This document shows positions 1-11,249 of a stretch of DNA of 64,000 nt, one piece after another. How positions within the stretch are numbered: the first letter of the stretch is position 1; every line of letters starts with the position of its first letter. The notes under the pieces are model-generated. The model was given only the letters and a program-made list of their open reading frames with translations, was not told the origin of the DNA and searched no databases. A program made the position numbers and the translations under genes. Source of the stretch: Rhodosorus marinus (lineage: Eukaryota; Rhodophyta; Stylonematophyceae; Stylonematales; Stylonemataceae); assembly GCA_029953675.1 (NCBI GenBank), contig JAMWBK010000007.1, forward strand, positions 1,922,001 through 1,986,000, given 5' to 3'.

Positions 1-2026
1 TTATATTGGAACCGACGCGTGAGCTCGCTGCGCAGGTGAGTTTCGGATAAACTGTTGAGGGCGACTTCAAGCATTATCTTTGTGTGGACGCGGGGGGAAT
101 TCTCCGCTAACGACGAAAAATATCCACTTTGAGATGAGTTAGGTCGAGCAAGTGGCGCAGAAGCTCTTTCGTCCATGGCACTGGATTGTTGTCGGAGCCG
201 TTATGGGAGGAGAGAAAAAGAAAGCTGAAAAGTCTCGACTGCGAAAAGGTGTAACGATTTTGATTACCACCCCAGGTCGGATGGTGGATCACCTCCGGTC
301 CACTGCGAGTATGCAGCTTGCGAACTGCGAGTGGCTCATTCTAGACGAGGCGGATCGTCTGCTCGATCTAGGATTTGGTCCAGCAATTCGTGAGACTATT
401 GAGACTCTGGACAAGCGAGCTAAAGACGTTCAGTAAGAGGTTCAGACTCGCTCTCCGTATGATGGGGGTCTCAAGTTCCCTCTAACACCGTTTCTTTGCG
501 GCTCTTTCTGTCATGCGCGTTCGCAGAGAAGTGGAAGCTGAGAGTAGTAGTTCGCACAGAAAGTTTCGAAAGCGACGGCAGAACATTTTGTTATCTGCCA
601 CCTTGACAAAGGAGGTCACCAAGCTGGCTGACATCTCTCTCCAAGATCCAGTGAAGATCGTATTAGGGGGTAGGCAACTCAACATCTTCTGGCTCGGGAG
701 ACCATGCTTGTTTATCTCCACCGCTTCCTCGTCTTACTTCAGGTGACGAGGAGAAATTCGATACGCCGGAGAAGTTGGTTCAGCACTGCTGTGTTGTGGA
801 GCAGAAATTCAGGTTGATAACTCTGATCGCCATACTCAGGCTCAGAGCCAAGGCCAATCCATCAATGAAAGCGGTCGTGTTCTTCTCCAGCTGCGACGCC
901 GTGGACTACTACCATCGACTTCTTCAGACAGTCAACTTCCCTCAGGAGCTCATGTCAGAAGAGGACCTTCGAATTGAAGACGTCCACGACAATCCTTCCC
1001 AAGCGAAAATTTTGAAGTCCTCAATGTGCTGGATACCTTTGCACAGACTTCACGGGTCAATGTCGCAACTTGACAGAATCTCAACGTTCCGTCAGTTCTC
1101 TTCGGTGCGTAGCCCTAAGCTTTGGCGGCCTCCGGTACTAAATAGTACCCCTGAAGTTTTCTTAGAAAGAAAGTCTGCAATTCCGCCAAAATTTTCCTTC
1201 AACAGGCGAAAGGAGGGATCTTGTTCTGTACTGATGTAGCGGCAAGGGGCTTAGACCTATCCCATCTGGGGCTATCGGTCCAGTTTGATCCACCTACGCA
1301 CGACGAAGACGTGGAATACCTCCACCGAGCAGGGAGGACTGCACGCATGGGCTCTACAGGGCATGCTCTGCTGTTCGTCTTGCCAGAGGAAGAGCCGTTT
1401 ATCGCTCATCTGAAGGCGGAGAAGGGATATCAGATGAAAGACATCGTAGCCAACACTGCAGTTGCTGCTCTTAAGGATGGCAAGGTCAGAGACTCAGAGA
1501 GGGAGTCTCGGTACGTAACAAGCGTATTGCAAAGCGCTCTTCAGGGTGCCGTGGAGGTATGGCTCTGTCGTCAAATTTTTCTCCGGTCTGGACTGAATAT
1601 AGTCAAGGGGTTGCGACCCTAGCAAGAGGTTGCTTTGGATGGATGGCTAATCGTTGGTTGTCCTATTTACAACAGAGTGACAAGGAGCTCAAGGTTATGG
1701 CCTCGGCTGGATATCGATCCTATATTCGTGCTTACTCCACTCACAGCCATTCTGTGAAAAAATATTTTCATCCGAAGAACCTTCACCTCGGGCACGTCGC
1801 TAGAAGCTTTGCCCTAAAGGGCGATCCTCTGACGGTGCAGGAGATCAAGCGGATGAATCAGCCCAAGAGGGCGAAAGCCACAGCGCGCGGGGGAGCGGCG
1901 GCATCCAGTGGGGGGGCTGGAGCATCTTCTGGTCGTTTTGATAGTAACGACCGGAAAAAGCGTAGGCGTACGACGCTCAGAGCTCAGGACGCTAGAGTAC
2001 TGCTCTCGTCCGAGTTTGGGGCCTGA
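1..2026 (+). CDS. DDX31: DDX31/Dbp7-like DEAD-box RNA helicase, 5' end missing
   Basis: ATP-dependent RNA helicase expected to act in the nucleolus in 60S ribosome assembly. Coding exons that keep frame: 3-35, 143-432, 527-669, 743-1104, 1206-1556, 1676-2026; the five introns (107, 94, 73, 101, 119 nt) are GT-AG. About 509 residues are visible. The first exon fragment carries motif Ia (EPTREL). Then come TPGR (Ib), the Walker B box DEAD, SAT (motif III), and in the second helicase domain DVAARGLD and HRAGRTAR (motifs V and VI). The subfamily marker [16 protein letters not shown] and the C-terminal block around residues [11 protein letters not shown] are typical of DDX31/Dbp7 rather than other DEAD helicases. 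The Walker A region lies upstream of the window. The tail is Ala/Gly-rich and basic. It converges with the next gene, only 28 bp from stop to stop. Confidence 0.93.
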
Positions 2027-2054
2027 TCGAGCTCCAAATACTCAATATTCCAGA

Positions 2055-4072
2055 TCAATATGTCGGGGTATCCGCTTCATCGTCCGACAACTCTTGCGCT
2101 GGCTCGTATAAAGGTCCTGCCGCCGTTGCTTGTCCTCGAAGCCGTTCCACGATCGAAAGGTTTTCCGGTAATGCAGCGCTCGAGGTCACACCCTTTCCGA
2201 ATTGCTTTTCCTCATGCCATTTATCCAGCTCGCTGAGCTCGAGTGATTTAACGTCTGCAGTGAAAAGGCCGGTGGTTAACGCTCCGAGGAGAGAGACGAG
2301 CCCACAAGTCAGGAATATGAACCTTGTGCTCATGAGGCCGAAGACCATAGTCCCCAGGAGAGCACCTCCCTGACAGAAGACCGAAAAAGACAAACTCAAA
2401 GAGGTTCATATTGCGACGGTGCTTTTCCTTTGCGGAGAGAGGTGACTCTCGGTGAGTTTGTATTACCTTGCCGGAGAAGGCTGAGATTCCGTGTGCAATT
2501 GATCGAACCTCGGTAGGGAACGTCTCAGCGGGTAGCAGATAGGTTGTTGCGTTGGGACCAAGTTGCCCAAAGAAGGAAGTTACTAAATACAAGCTAATTA
2601 TTACAGTTGAGTTGCTTGCAAGGTAGTTGAAGAAGAGCGTAACGAGAAGGAACACCAGTGCAAGGACAGTGAATCCAAATGCTTGCATGTTCCGCCTGCC
2701 AATTCTGTCAACGAGGAGGATGGCAAGGATGTACCCTGCCAAGGACACAAGGTTATTGATTAAGATGTAGCGCTCCTCTCCGACGAGAGAGTCCGAGGTA
2801 CGAAGCGAGCTGATGATGCTCGAGATGAAAAGCTTGTTTCCGTAGAAACAGACGTCCCACAGAAACCACGAAAACGCGGTTCCAAAGAGTCGCGCAAAGT
2901 AGAAACGGTGAAGATCTCGAAACTTTGCGAAGAGACTCGATTTCGCAGTGCCCCCTCTTCTGGAGAACGCTGCACTCTCATCGGTGAAGAAGAGCCTGTA
3001 AAGAATCACCAGCAACAGAAACCAGAATCCGACGATGTAGACCGATCTCCAGATACGCCCCAGGAGAGCGGCGTTGTACCCTAGCGCATTGGCCTTGCTC
3101 TTGCTGCAGTCGAGAACCTTGACCCTAGCTAGTCGTACGCTCACCAGCAAAACGCTAGAGCCAACTAGTGCTCCCAAACCCTGCATCGTGAAGACGGTGA
3201 CCACGTACGAGCCTCTCTTGGATGCAGAGAGAAACTCCTCTGCGCGTTCAGTTGCAGAGACCGACGATAGAGGATATTCCCCTCCGATACCAAACCCAAG
3301 AATCGCAAATCCGATGGTGAACACGGTGAAGATCCCGCTCTTGCTTCCGCCACTGAACGGAGTAAAAGTCATCACGGCAGATCCCACCAGCATAAAGAAG
3401 CTCACAACAACCGAACCAACTCGCCTTCCGACAACGTCGGAGAAATACGCGAAAACGAGCATTCCAACCATGATTCCAATGAACTCAGAACCCGATAGGA
3501 TGAGTTTCGTCCTCTCGTTGCAGCGAACAAGCAGACATTCCTAAGGGTCGAAAACGCTGACCACTCAGCAAAGCAAAGGTGACAGAACTGGTTTTCGCCT
3601 GACCTGAAACGGACACCCTCACCGCTGAATCTGCTACTTCCGGTCCTCCATCTCCAAAAATCTGAGGACAATCACTGTTCGAAAGACATACTGGATCGCT
3701 CTCATCAGTCGCCCAGCATTCAGGGTATGCAGCACGCCAGATCCCATGCATCTGTCCAGTGGTGAATATAAAATACGATTCTGCGAACATACCCAGTCCC
3801 TGCGGCAGCAGAGCACGAAGGATACACCAAAGCAACCACTCAGATCAAGTAACTCAGCTTGTTTTCTTATGCGGGGCGTGGGTTCTAAATCAGCCACTGT
3901 CCAAAGGCACAACGGCTCGTTCTTTGGTGCCCGTCCCTTCCTTTTCGTGGCTAAAGGTATCAAAAAGAGTAACAAGTTTTAGACTCACAGCAAGCATACA
4001 CCGAAGCACAGTTCGAAAACTCCATCTTCTTTCAGGTTCAGTGCCTTCTATCTCATCAGGAACTTCTTCCAT
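2055..4072 (-). CDS. MFS transporter of the phosphate:H+ symporter (PHS) type
   Basis: Membrane transporter of the major facilitator superfamily, probably importing inorganic phosphate with protons. Four or more exons: 3989-4072, 3623-3838, 2467-3540, 2055-2369 (reverse strand), all joining in phase 0, giving about 562 residues. Introns are 150, 82 and 97 nt. Visible marks: the MFS loop motif after TM2 (FSDVVGRRVGS) and its repeat in the second half (VDRIGRRN), the PHS-type block GGEYPLSSV, and a conserved TM11 region (LLPAETFPTEVRSIAHG). Hydrophobic segments fit about 12 membrane helices. Both ends are cytosolic-looking and acidic. The first exon is only 28 codons; its start ATG and donor are inferred. 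The substrate is inferred from family resemblance; another organic anion or sugar is possible. Confidence 0.85.
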
Positions 4073-4204
4073 ACCTATTTAGCTTCCTACAACAACAAAA
4101 AGAGAATAACAGACTGAAAAACGAAACTACTAAATAGTCGACGTCAAGTCTGCCAACTTCGCGGCCTCCTTTCACAGAAACTCAAACAGATAATATGTTG
4201 TGGA

Positions 4205-4400
4205 ATACTTCAGGGTGGTCCTCTGCCAACTCTTTTGTCGATTTCAGGGTGACCATTGAAAACGGGCCCTTCATCACTACCGTTGTAGGCTACATCAGGG
4301 TGACTATTGAACATGGTCCTCCAGAGACTTTTTGCGTTTGCTTCAGGGTGATCCTCGAAGATGGTCCACTGAGGACGGGTTTGCTTCAGGGTGATGTTGG
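4205..4400 (+). repeat. Imperfect direct repeats headed by TCAGGGTG
   Basis: The octamer TCAGGGTG occurs at 4210, 4244, 4295, 4343 and 4386, and three middle copies continue as a longer match (about 25 bp, ending GAA..GGTCC). An inverted copy lies near 4749. A 78-codon open frame (4195-4431, +) runs through them and gives repeated peptides such as FRVTIENGP, IRVTIEHGP and FRVILEDGP, but spacing is not constant and I recognise no family. The rest of 4073-4892 shows no gene I can support. Confidence 0.6.
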
Positions 4401-4892
4401 CTTCATATACGATGAAGTTTGTATACGGTGAGGTTTCGAGAGGCTAGAGTGGTCACCACCGAGTGAAGTTAAGATCTAGTCTTCTGGTATATAAGTGACA
4501 TGTAAACGAAAAACTCAATAAGGGTGAAACGAGAAACACCCAAGGAGAACTTGCGTTGAGCCCCACTCTGGAAGTCCTCCGTTGTGAGGTTCACTACAAA
4601 ATGCGGTGGCCTAAAGGAGGAGATCGATCTGGAAATTTTATTTTTCTTCCTTCTGAAGTAGGCTGGACGATTAAGTTAAAAGCATGTATGGAGAAACACC
4701 AGCCCCAAGTTGGTATTGAATAGACTGAAAGCAATGGGCACGCTATAGCTCACCCTGATGCATAACGTGCCGAAGAGGATGAGATGAGTGAATAGAAAGG
4801 AGTGGTGCTAATGGGGAATATGAACCTGTCCTTGGAAGTCTTTGGAAGATTCTTAGAGTGTACAACGATTTGAAAGGTTCACCTTCATAACG

Positions 4893-6067
4893 ATGAGAAG
4901 AGCAATGTTAAGAAGTTTGCAGGCGGTTTTATTACTGCTTTTCGTTTTCAGTCGGGTCGATGGTTTGTCCCAGCTTTGTATCCAGAGCATGCCTGTAGTT
5001 GTGGGGAGTTCAGGAGTGGATGGGACGGAGAATTTGATGCCAATCGCTGTTGTTTCGAGCTTGGAGCATATCCTCTCAAACGGTTTGATTGAGGCACTTG
5101 AGGTTGAAAGGAGGCAGGCCATTTTCTTCCTCGGCCGTGCGGATTTTAGCTACAATGAGAAAGCAGTGAGGGATATTGTCTCTAGGGGCCATCACGTGGG
5201 CCTCAGCTTTCTACAGGATTTTGAGGAACATGACCTGCGATACGAAATAGAGATCGCGAGGTCAATCGTGACGGAACAGGGCTTTGCGGAGTCTGTGACG
5301 GGAAGGAAGCCGATCTTTCTGCTATCTCCGAAGCTTGGCATTAGCTCAACGCTCATTAATGCCACGCGCTCAATAGGCTGCTTCTTAGTTCATTCGGACT
5401 CGGCCCTGGTCGAAGCAAGGGCTGATATCTTGAAGGTAAGTCTAGGCAATCGATTAAATGATTTCTTGAATGCCTCCAACTCACCAGCACCTTTTGTTGT
5501 CGTGGAACATCAAAGCCCAATTCTGTCTCGGTGGAGAGCCTCCTAGATTCTGAACAGATCCACTGTGCTTTTGATCGAACTTTGTGTGACTTTGTTGGCC
5601 CACGTGAGAGTTTTCGGAAACAATGCGATCGCTTTAGAGTCGAATACTATGGACGGGAAGGCATAGACCTGTCCAAATTCGTGCCGAAGCGGATGCAGGA
5701 TCTCCGACCTGCGGAGTTTGAAAAAGCGTTGGCTGCAGAGAGTGCACCTGATGAGAAATCGTTCCTCAAGAGGAATAGATTGCGAACCCAAAGAGCTTAC
5801 GACAAGATCGACGAAGGAAGGTCATTGAGGGAGATTATGACAGTTATGTACGGTCTCAGCGACGAGCAAATTGAGAACGATCTTGACGGAGCGCTTCGGG
5901 TGGAAACCCGCAATCCATCGCGACTCTATTTGGACACAATCATGTTCTTGGCGGTGTCTTCCCTCTTGCTGTACATAGGCTTAACCGTAAGGAGCTTGCT
6001 CGATAGCAGGGAGTCAATTCTCCCAAGAGTTCTAAACTCCCTAAGCGGCTTCTCGAAAGCCGAATAA
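4893..6067 (+). CDS. Secreted/membrane protein with a degenerate polysaccharide-deacetylase-like domain
   Basis: Two exons, 4893-5435 and 5516-6067, around an 80-nt intron with a perfect GTAAGT donor; both reading frames join in phase 0 for 364 residues. An N-terminal signal peptide (residues about 1-25, Leu/Val-rich) and one membrane helix near the C-terminus (about 319-340) predict a type I membrane protein of the secretory pathway. The luminal part resembles NodB-type polysaccharide deacetylases in outline: a strand like AIFFLGRADF, then RGHHVGLSF, then a SPKLGISSTLI segment. The metal-binding Asp-Asp pair and the His-x3-His motif of active enzymes are not visible, so it is probably non-catalytic or only distantly related. 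Five Cys in the second half could form disulfides. Confidence 0.55.
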
Positions 6068-8145
6068 CTAACATAAAGAAGACTGCTTTCGGATGGAACT
6101 GTCGTCCCCCTCTTGAAAATGGCCCAGAGAAAAGCGGAAAACAATTGATAAAATCCGATCGTTCGTTTGCCAAGGTCAGGGTTTCTTCGCGTGGTGGGAA
6201 CAGTAAACACGAGACCAAGGCGAGGGACGAACAGATACTCGAGCGAGGCCTGGCTTGCCTAGCACAACTACATCGACTACATGCAAACGCAATTGGATAT
6301 ACCCTCGCCCAGTTTTATTCTGTGATCCTGAAAACAAAACGTCGATCTCGTCTCCGCTACGGGTTTGTTCAATTTTAAAAAAAAACGCCTACTGGCGACC
6401 TCCGCAGCCACGAAATCAATCGATTGAAAACTCTGACCCTCCACGCGCCTGATGGAATGCACAGGCCACGCTTCGTATCCAATCGCATTTAGCGGAAGAC
6501 TTCATACCTCACCTCCGGCCAACTCCAGTGATGACCGCTAACTTCACAACCCTAGCTCCACTCTTGACCTGTCAGCCCAACTGGCTAGCCAACGCGAGGA
6601 CAGTCTGCTCATAATTTACTTCTAAAAAACAATTTGCTTGGTAACGAGAAGCCGATGCGATATATTTGTTTTTTTTAATTTCAGAAGATATATCATTTGT
6701 TGTAGATACTAAATTGATTCAGTCATTAACGGACGGGAGGCGCCAGATCGCTTGCTTTTTAATATTTTTAATGAATTAATAGTTTGATGGTGGAGATTGT
6801 TTTTGTGAAAGATTGGACAGCTTCAATCATTTAATACTGGGAATGGATTGGATTCTCGTTGCTGTTTGACGGCTTTGGACTGTGTTGGACTGCATGACTG
6901 AGTTAGTTGATGTTCCGTTTCTAGGCTTCTGCCACGGCGCTAATAAGTGATGCTAGCCAACTGAAGGCAACCTCACGGGTTGTTCAAGCTCGTAACTGCT
7001 GGTCTCATGTGTAAGTGCGGCCGAGTGGTTTTAGATCACCGGGTGGGATGGTACCCGCTTGCTATTGATCTACATCTGTCCCGTCGGTTGTTGAGCGGTT
7101 TACTTATGGAGCTGATCTTCGTCACATGAGCCTGATCCCCACCTCCACTTTCAGCTGAAAGTCAATCGATCTTCACCAAAACGGACGATCCCAAACCACC
7201 ACCACCTCCCGAGCGACCCTGAAACCTGTCCACTAGCACAACTCAATTCCGACTAATTTTCCAACGCCCTACCAGTGCCAAGCAATTCATTACCAACTTC
7301 CTCTCCCACATTCCCCCCCCCCCCCGAAAAAAAAACAGCGCTGACCCGTGTTGACGTCCCAACCCAACTCCGGACACGCCACATTCCATCGCCGCCCCCA
7401 TCTCCCCGCCACCTAAGAGCAAGACCGCCCCGTCAAGCCGTCTATACAATGCCTAATTTAAAGCCCCGAGGACCAGATCTAATCGTGCAAAAGAAATGGT
7501 CCATCCTAATTAAGAGATATTCCTACCTCCCCATCCAACTTTCACAATTCTAGTAATTTTCAAAAGGTCAATAAGCTTGCCAATTTCTCCGAGTAGAAAA
7601 ATGAATTTTGTTTGATCAAAAGAATCCAATTTTGAAAGGGGAGGAGGGGGGGGGAAGTTTCGTTTCGTACCTTCCAGATGTACGACCCTCCTTACTTTTT
7701 ATAATTTTACATGATAACAGTAGGCGTATATATAACAAACAGCAAGAAGAGGGGGTATAGGCAACTTCACAAACCATCAAACCAGGATCGTATTAATAAT
7801 CAATAATACCTCAATATTTTTACTATAATAAAATACTACAGTATAAATGAAAATGAGTAGGGGGGGGGGGGAAGGAGTATCCGTTCACGCCGCCATAGGG
7901 GTAAGATACGACAATGACAGATTCAAGGAATTTTTTATATATTTCTATTGATATACATAGTTTGTTTTTTGAAAATAAATAAAGAGTTCCGTTTGCTTGC
8001 AGATGTTATCTTGATTTTCTGTGTTTTAGATGCTTTTTAGAAGTAAGGCTTTTATGCATTTTGGTTTTTTTTTTAAGAAAGCGAAGGAAAAAGTGGGCTT
8101 TGGCTGTATGAGATAAGAATTGGGAGGGTTGGGGAAGGGGGGGAG
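6068..8145. other. Intergenic stretch, AT-rich with C and G homopolymers
   Basis: About 2.1 kb between the membrane protein and the first cysteine synthase. No open frame shows a recognisable domain. It contains a C run of 14 followed closely by nine A (about 7311-7334), a G run of 11-12 near 7860, and AT-rich tracts (6640-6800, 7690-8060). No function is evident. Confidence 0.6.
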
Positions 8146-8153
8146 GAAAGGGG

Positions 8154-8160
8154 TATAAAA
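8154..8160 (+). promoter_or_regulatory. TATA box of cysteine synthase copy 1
   Basis: TATAAAA within a purine-rich GC context, 195 bp upstream of the start codon. The second gene has the same box at exactly the same distance, which supports a core promoter role. Confidence 0.55.
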
Positions 8161-8348
8161 GGGGTTATTGAGATCTCGATTGGGAGGGGAGACTGGTGGG
8201 AGAGTTGAGGTGGTAGTAGTCGTAGTGGGAGGGTTTGAAAGAATTGTTGTGTTAGAGAGGATCGGACTGCTGTTGCTGTTTTTTGGTGTTTTTGGGAGAA
8301 GCGGGTTTGTGTTTTGTTGATTGGGGTGTTTTGTTTTTTTTGGTCGCG

Positions 8349-9658
8349 ATGGGTTTTGTTTCAGGAGCTGGAGTGTTGAGGATCAAGGCTGGGAAGTCTT
8401 CGATCAGCGATAGGCGTTGCGGTGTGAGTAGCAGAAGCCGTATTTCGATGGTGGTTGCCGGGCAGGCGACTGTTGTCGGGGCTGATGCAACGGCGTTGGT
8501 CGGAAATACGCCGATCGTGCAGATCAAGAAGATTGCGGAGGAGGATGGCACCGTCGCGGAGATTTACGGCAAGCTGGAGTCTATGAATCCGTGCGCCTCG
8601 GTAAAGGATCGCATTGGACGTGGAATGATCGATGGCGCGGAGGCGGATGGCCTCATCACTCCGGGCGTCACAACGATCGTGGAGCCTACCTCGGGAAACA
8701 CTGGTATCGCACTTGCGTTCATCGCCGCTGCTAAGGGTTACAAGATGATTCTCACCATGCCTGAGAGCATGTCTATTGAGCGAAGGATGGTGCTGCTCGC
8801 TTTTGGCGCCGAGGTGGTTCTGACTCCCGCGGCGATGGTAAGATGACTCCCCGTCCGTGCTCGACAACCAGGAAATTTTAGCGACGGAGATCGGGCGTTG
8901 AAGGTTGTGGGCCTGCCGCCTAGTTCAACCTAGGGACTAACGTTTGTACACCTGCATTTGGGTGGTTTCTCAGGGAATGAAAGGAGCGATCAAGAAGGCT
9001 GAGGAGATCGCTGCCAAGACGAAGAACTCGTTCATGCCGCAACAGTTCGCCAATCCCAACAACCCCAAAGCCCACTATGAGACAACTGGACCGGAAATCA
9101 TGAGCGCGATGACTCCTGACGTATTTATCTCTGGAATCGGTACTGGAGGTACCATCACCGGAGCGGGCCGGTACCTCAAGGAGAAGAACCCGGACATCGC
9201 CATCGTTGCTGTCGAGCCCACTGAATCACCAGTGCTTTCTGGAGGTGCTCCCGGTCCGCACAAAATCCAGGGTATTGGAGCTGGTTTTGTGCCAGCCATC
9301 TTGGACACCAAGATCTACGATGAGGTTGTTCAGGTATGAAGCTCTCAACTTGACCCTATAGCATGCGCAGAAGGAGATTTCTGAGCCGGGTTTTGATGGT
9401 CGTTGTGGAATTTGTGTGCAGGTCTCATCTGCAGAAGCCATTGAGATGGCGAGGCGATTAGCCGAAACCGAGGGTCTGCTTTGCGGAATCAGCTCTGGAG
9501 CAGCGATTGTTGCTGGAGTGAGAGTAGGAAAGCGCCCGGAGATGGCCGGGAAGAAGATCCTTTGCATCATCCCGAGCTTCGGAGAGCGATACCTCACCAG
9601 CGCTCTGTTTGAGAAGGCACGCACGGATGCATATGAGATGACCGCGAGCGAGGTCTAA
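8349..9658 (+). CDS. cysK: Cysteine synthase (O-acetylserine thiol-lyase), plastid-targeted, copy 1
   Basis: PLP enzyme that makes cysteine from O-acetylserine and sulfide. Exons 8349-8837, 8974-9333 and 9422-9658 all join in phase 0 (361 residues); introns are 136 and 88 nt. Residues about 1-45 form a basic, Ser-rich extension with Phe at position 3, a likely plastid transit peptide. The mature enzyme begins near [13 protein letters not shown]. The PLP lysine sits in SVKDRI, the substrate loop is PTSGNTG, and the phosphate-binding loop is the Gly-rich [10 protein letters not shown]. The downstream ISSGAA block is also typical. Length and motifs fit an active OAS-TL rather than cystathionine beta-synthase. 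Start chosen as the first in-frame ATG. A second, almost identical gene follows 4.1 kb downstream. Confidence 0.95.
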
Positions 9659-10127
9659 CTTCAGTGGTTTTAGTAGCCTCTCAGTTTTTTCCTGAGCCAC
9701 CACTATCCCATATGTATGTGATCGATTGTCACCGAAATTAGACGCCGGATGACAGGGGATAAGTGCGGCTCATCAATGCCCCGATCAGTAAGCAGTCTTA
9801 GCATGTGTTTTTCTTTTTCCCGTTTGTCAAAAAAAGACGCGGCGCTCCGGAGCGCGCTCGCATGAAAAGGAAACTTTCAATGCTGACTCAGCGCATCCCC
9901 AAAACTCTACTGCTCACAAACATTTATCCAAAACGCTCATCGCCCAGGCTCGTAGGCCAGTCTCGGCGGTGTTGTTCAGGCCTCAGCGGGAGCTTCTTCG
10001 TTAATAGATCTCTGTGCATGCACTTTTCTCATTTAGGCCATTCGGATGAATCAGATCATCAACAGACGACCAAGCTATCAAGCCGTCCAAAAACCCAACG
10101 CTAGCGGTGTCTTATTAATTCTTCGAA

Positions 10128-10159
10128 AAAAAAACAGGTCCGATAGGACCTGTTTTTTT
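10128..10159. repeat. Perfect short hairpin (14-bp arms, 4-nt loop)
   Basis: Arms 10128-10141 and 10146-10159 are exact inverted complements (A7 then CAGGTCC, and GGACCTG then T7) around the loop GATA. It looks like a bacterial intrinsic terminator, but the setting is eukaryotic; it lies just past the decayed 3' end of the duplicated block. Role unknown. Confidence 0.8.
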
Positions 10160-10752
10160 ATTCAATCAACATAGTCTAATAATCAATCATCTCCCATCCA
10201 TGTATTGAATCATGATTACTTCTTGGCGCTGCAAGCTCTCAATCCCATGTCATGAATCATGATTACTTCTCGGTCAGAGCAGATGCCACTAAAGTCACAC
10301 AACCAGCAAGCTAGTAAGCTTCAATAGTTTGGTAACCATGAGTTTCTTCAGGACATGTGTTCCTAAGAATGGAGTTGGAGAATTGATGTGCCCGCAATGC
10401 CGTTGTTTTGTGGCATCAAGCCCAGAGTCTGGGTGATCCCTCCGAAAGCCTGTTTATGCGAGGAGCCAAGGAGGCGGCACTCCCACCTGGAGGCGTACTA
10501 TATAAAAAAATACGAGTGCTAAAAAGTACGAAAAAGTGTAGACAAGTGTAAAAGGTGTAAAACGCTATAAACTGACCAAAGTGCTTTTAAGAAAAGCTCA
10601 TAAACCACTGCATGTAGCGGGTTCAGAGCTGGAGTCTGAGGATACTAAATGAAGTTCCCGCGCTCTTGAGAACCCCTGAATGTCTTGTCTATTCTGAACC
10701 GGCTTTTGGAGTGTTTTTGGATAACGTCTACATATAAATGGATAATTCTAGG

Positions 10753-11033
10753 CTGCGAAAAGCACGAAGACGCAAATCAGAAACAGGATCGACCTTGTGA
10801 AGCTCGAAAAGGTTGAAGCAATCAAACCCTTTCATCGCACATCCGAACCGAGGAATCTCAATCGGCATAGGCAGATGTTGCAGCTGTTTGAGAAAGTACT
10901 AACAGTGCAGCATCCGCCTGTTCCGATTGAGATTCCCCGTTTGGGATGGGGGATTAAAAGAGTTTGATTGCTTCAACCTTTAGCTTTACAAAGTCGATCC
11001 TGTTTCTGATTTGCTTCTTCGTACTTTTCGCAG
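10753..11033. repeat. Long imperfect fold-back (inverted repeat) element
   Basis: About 135 nt on the left (from 10753) pairs with about 135 nt on the right (to 11033) around a loop of roughly 12 nt near 10890. The outer ends are near-perfect: CTGCGAAAAGCACGAAG on the left against CTTCGTACTTTTCGCAG on the right. Mismatches and small indels are scattered along the arms. This fits a non-autonomous fold-back/MITE-type element or a long hairpin RNA gene. I see no clear target-site duplication and no coding capacity. Confidence 0.75.
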
Positions 11034-11249
11034 ATGAAAAACAGTCTCTCACAGTCGGCTACATGAGGGCTGTATCCGAGAACGAATCGACCGCAGCTTG
11101 GGCCTACTCTTTGCCTCTCTGCGTTTCGCCATTACTCGAATGGGTTTATTTCGCCACCGTAATCATTCAGCACGCCTATTTCGCCCAGCGAAAGTCCCAA
11201 AGCCCAACAACGAACGACCATGCACCGAAAAAGAAGCATTAAAAAAAAA

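Larger units (their letters stand above)
8146..10105 (+). repeat. Duplicated block, copy 1 (cysteine synthase plus flanks)
   Basis: Matches 12281-14250 in the same orientation at an offset of 4,135 bp through the gene. Similarity starts near the TATA box, is almost perfect through 5' UTR, exons and introns, then falls to roughly four bases in five in the 3' flank and fades around 10105. The block in between (10106-12280) is not duplicated. Confidence 0.9.

Noticed and set aside
7015-7100. tRNA-like A-box (GCGGCCGAGTGG) suggesting a tRNA-Leu/Ser gene
   Set aside because: No matching B-box (GGTTCGA) follows within about 100 nt and no acceptor stem pairs; treated as chance.
10128-10159. Rho-independent terminator of a bacterial insertion
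   Set aside because: No bacterial gene or operon lies upstream; reported only as an unexplained hairpin.
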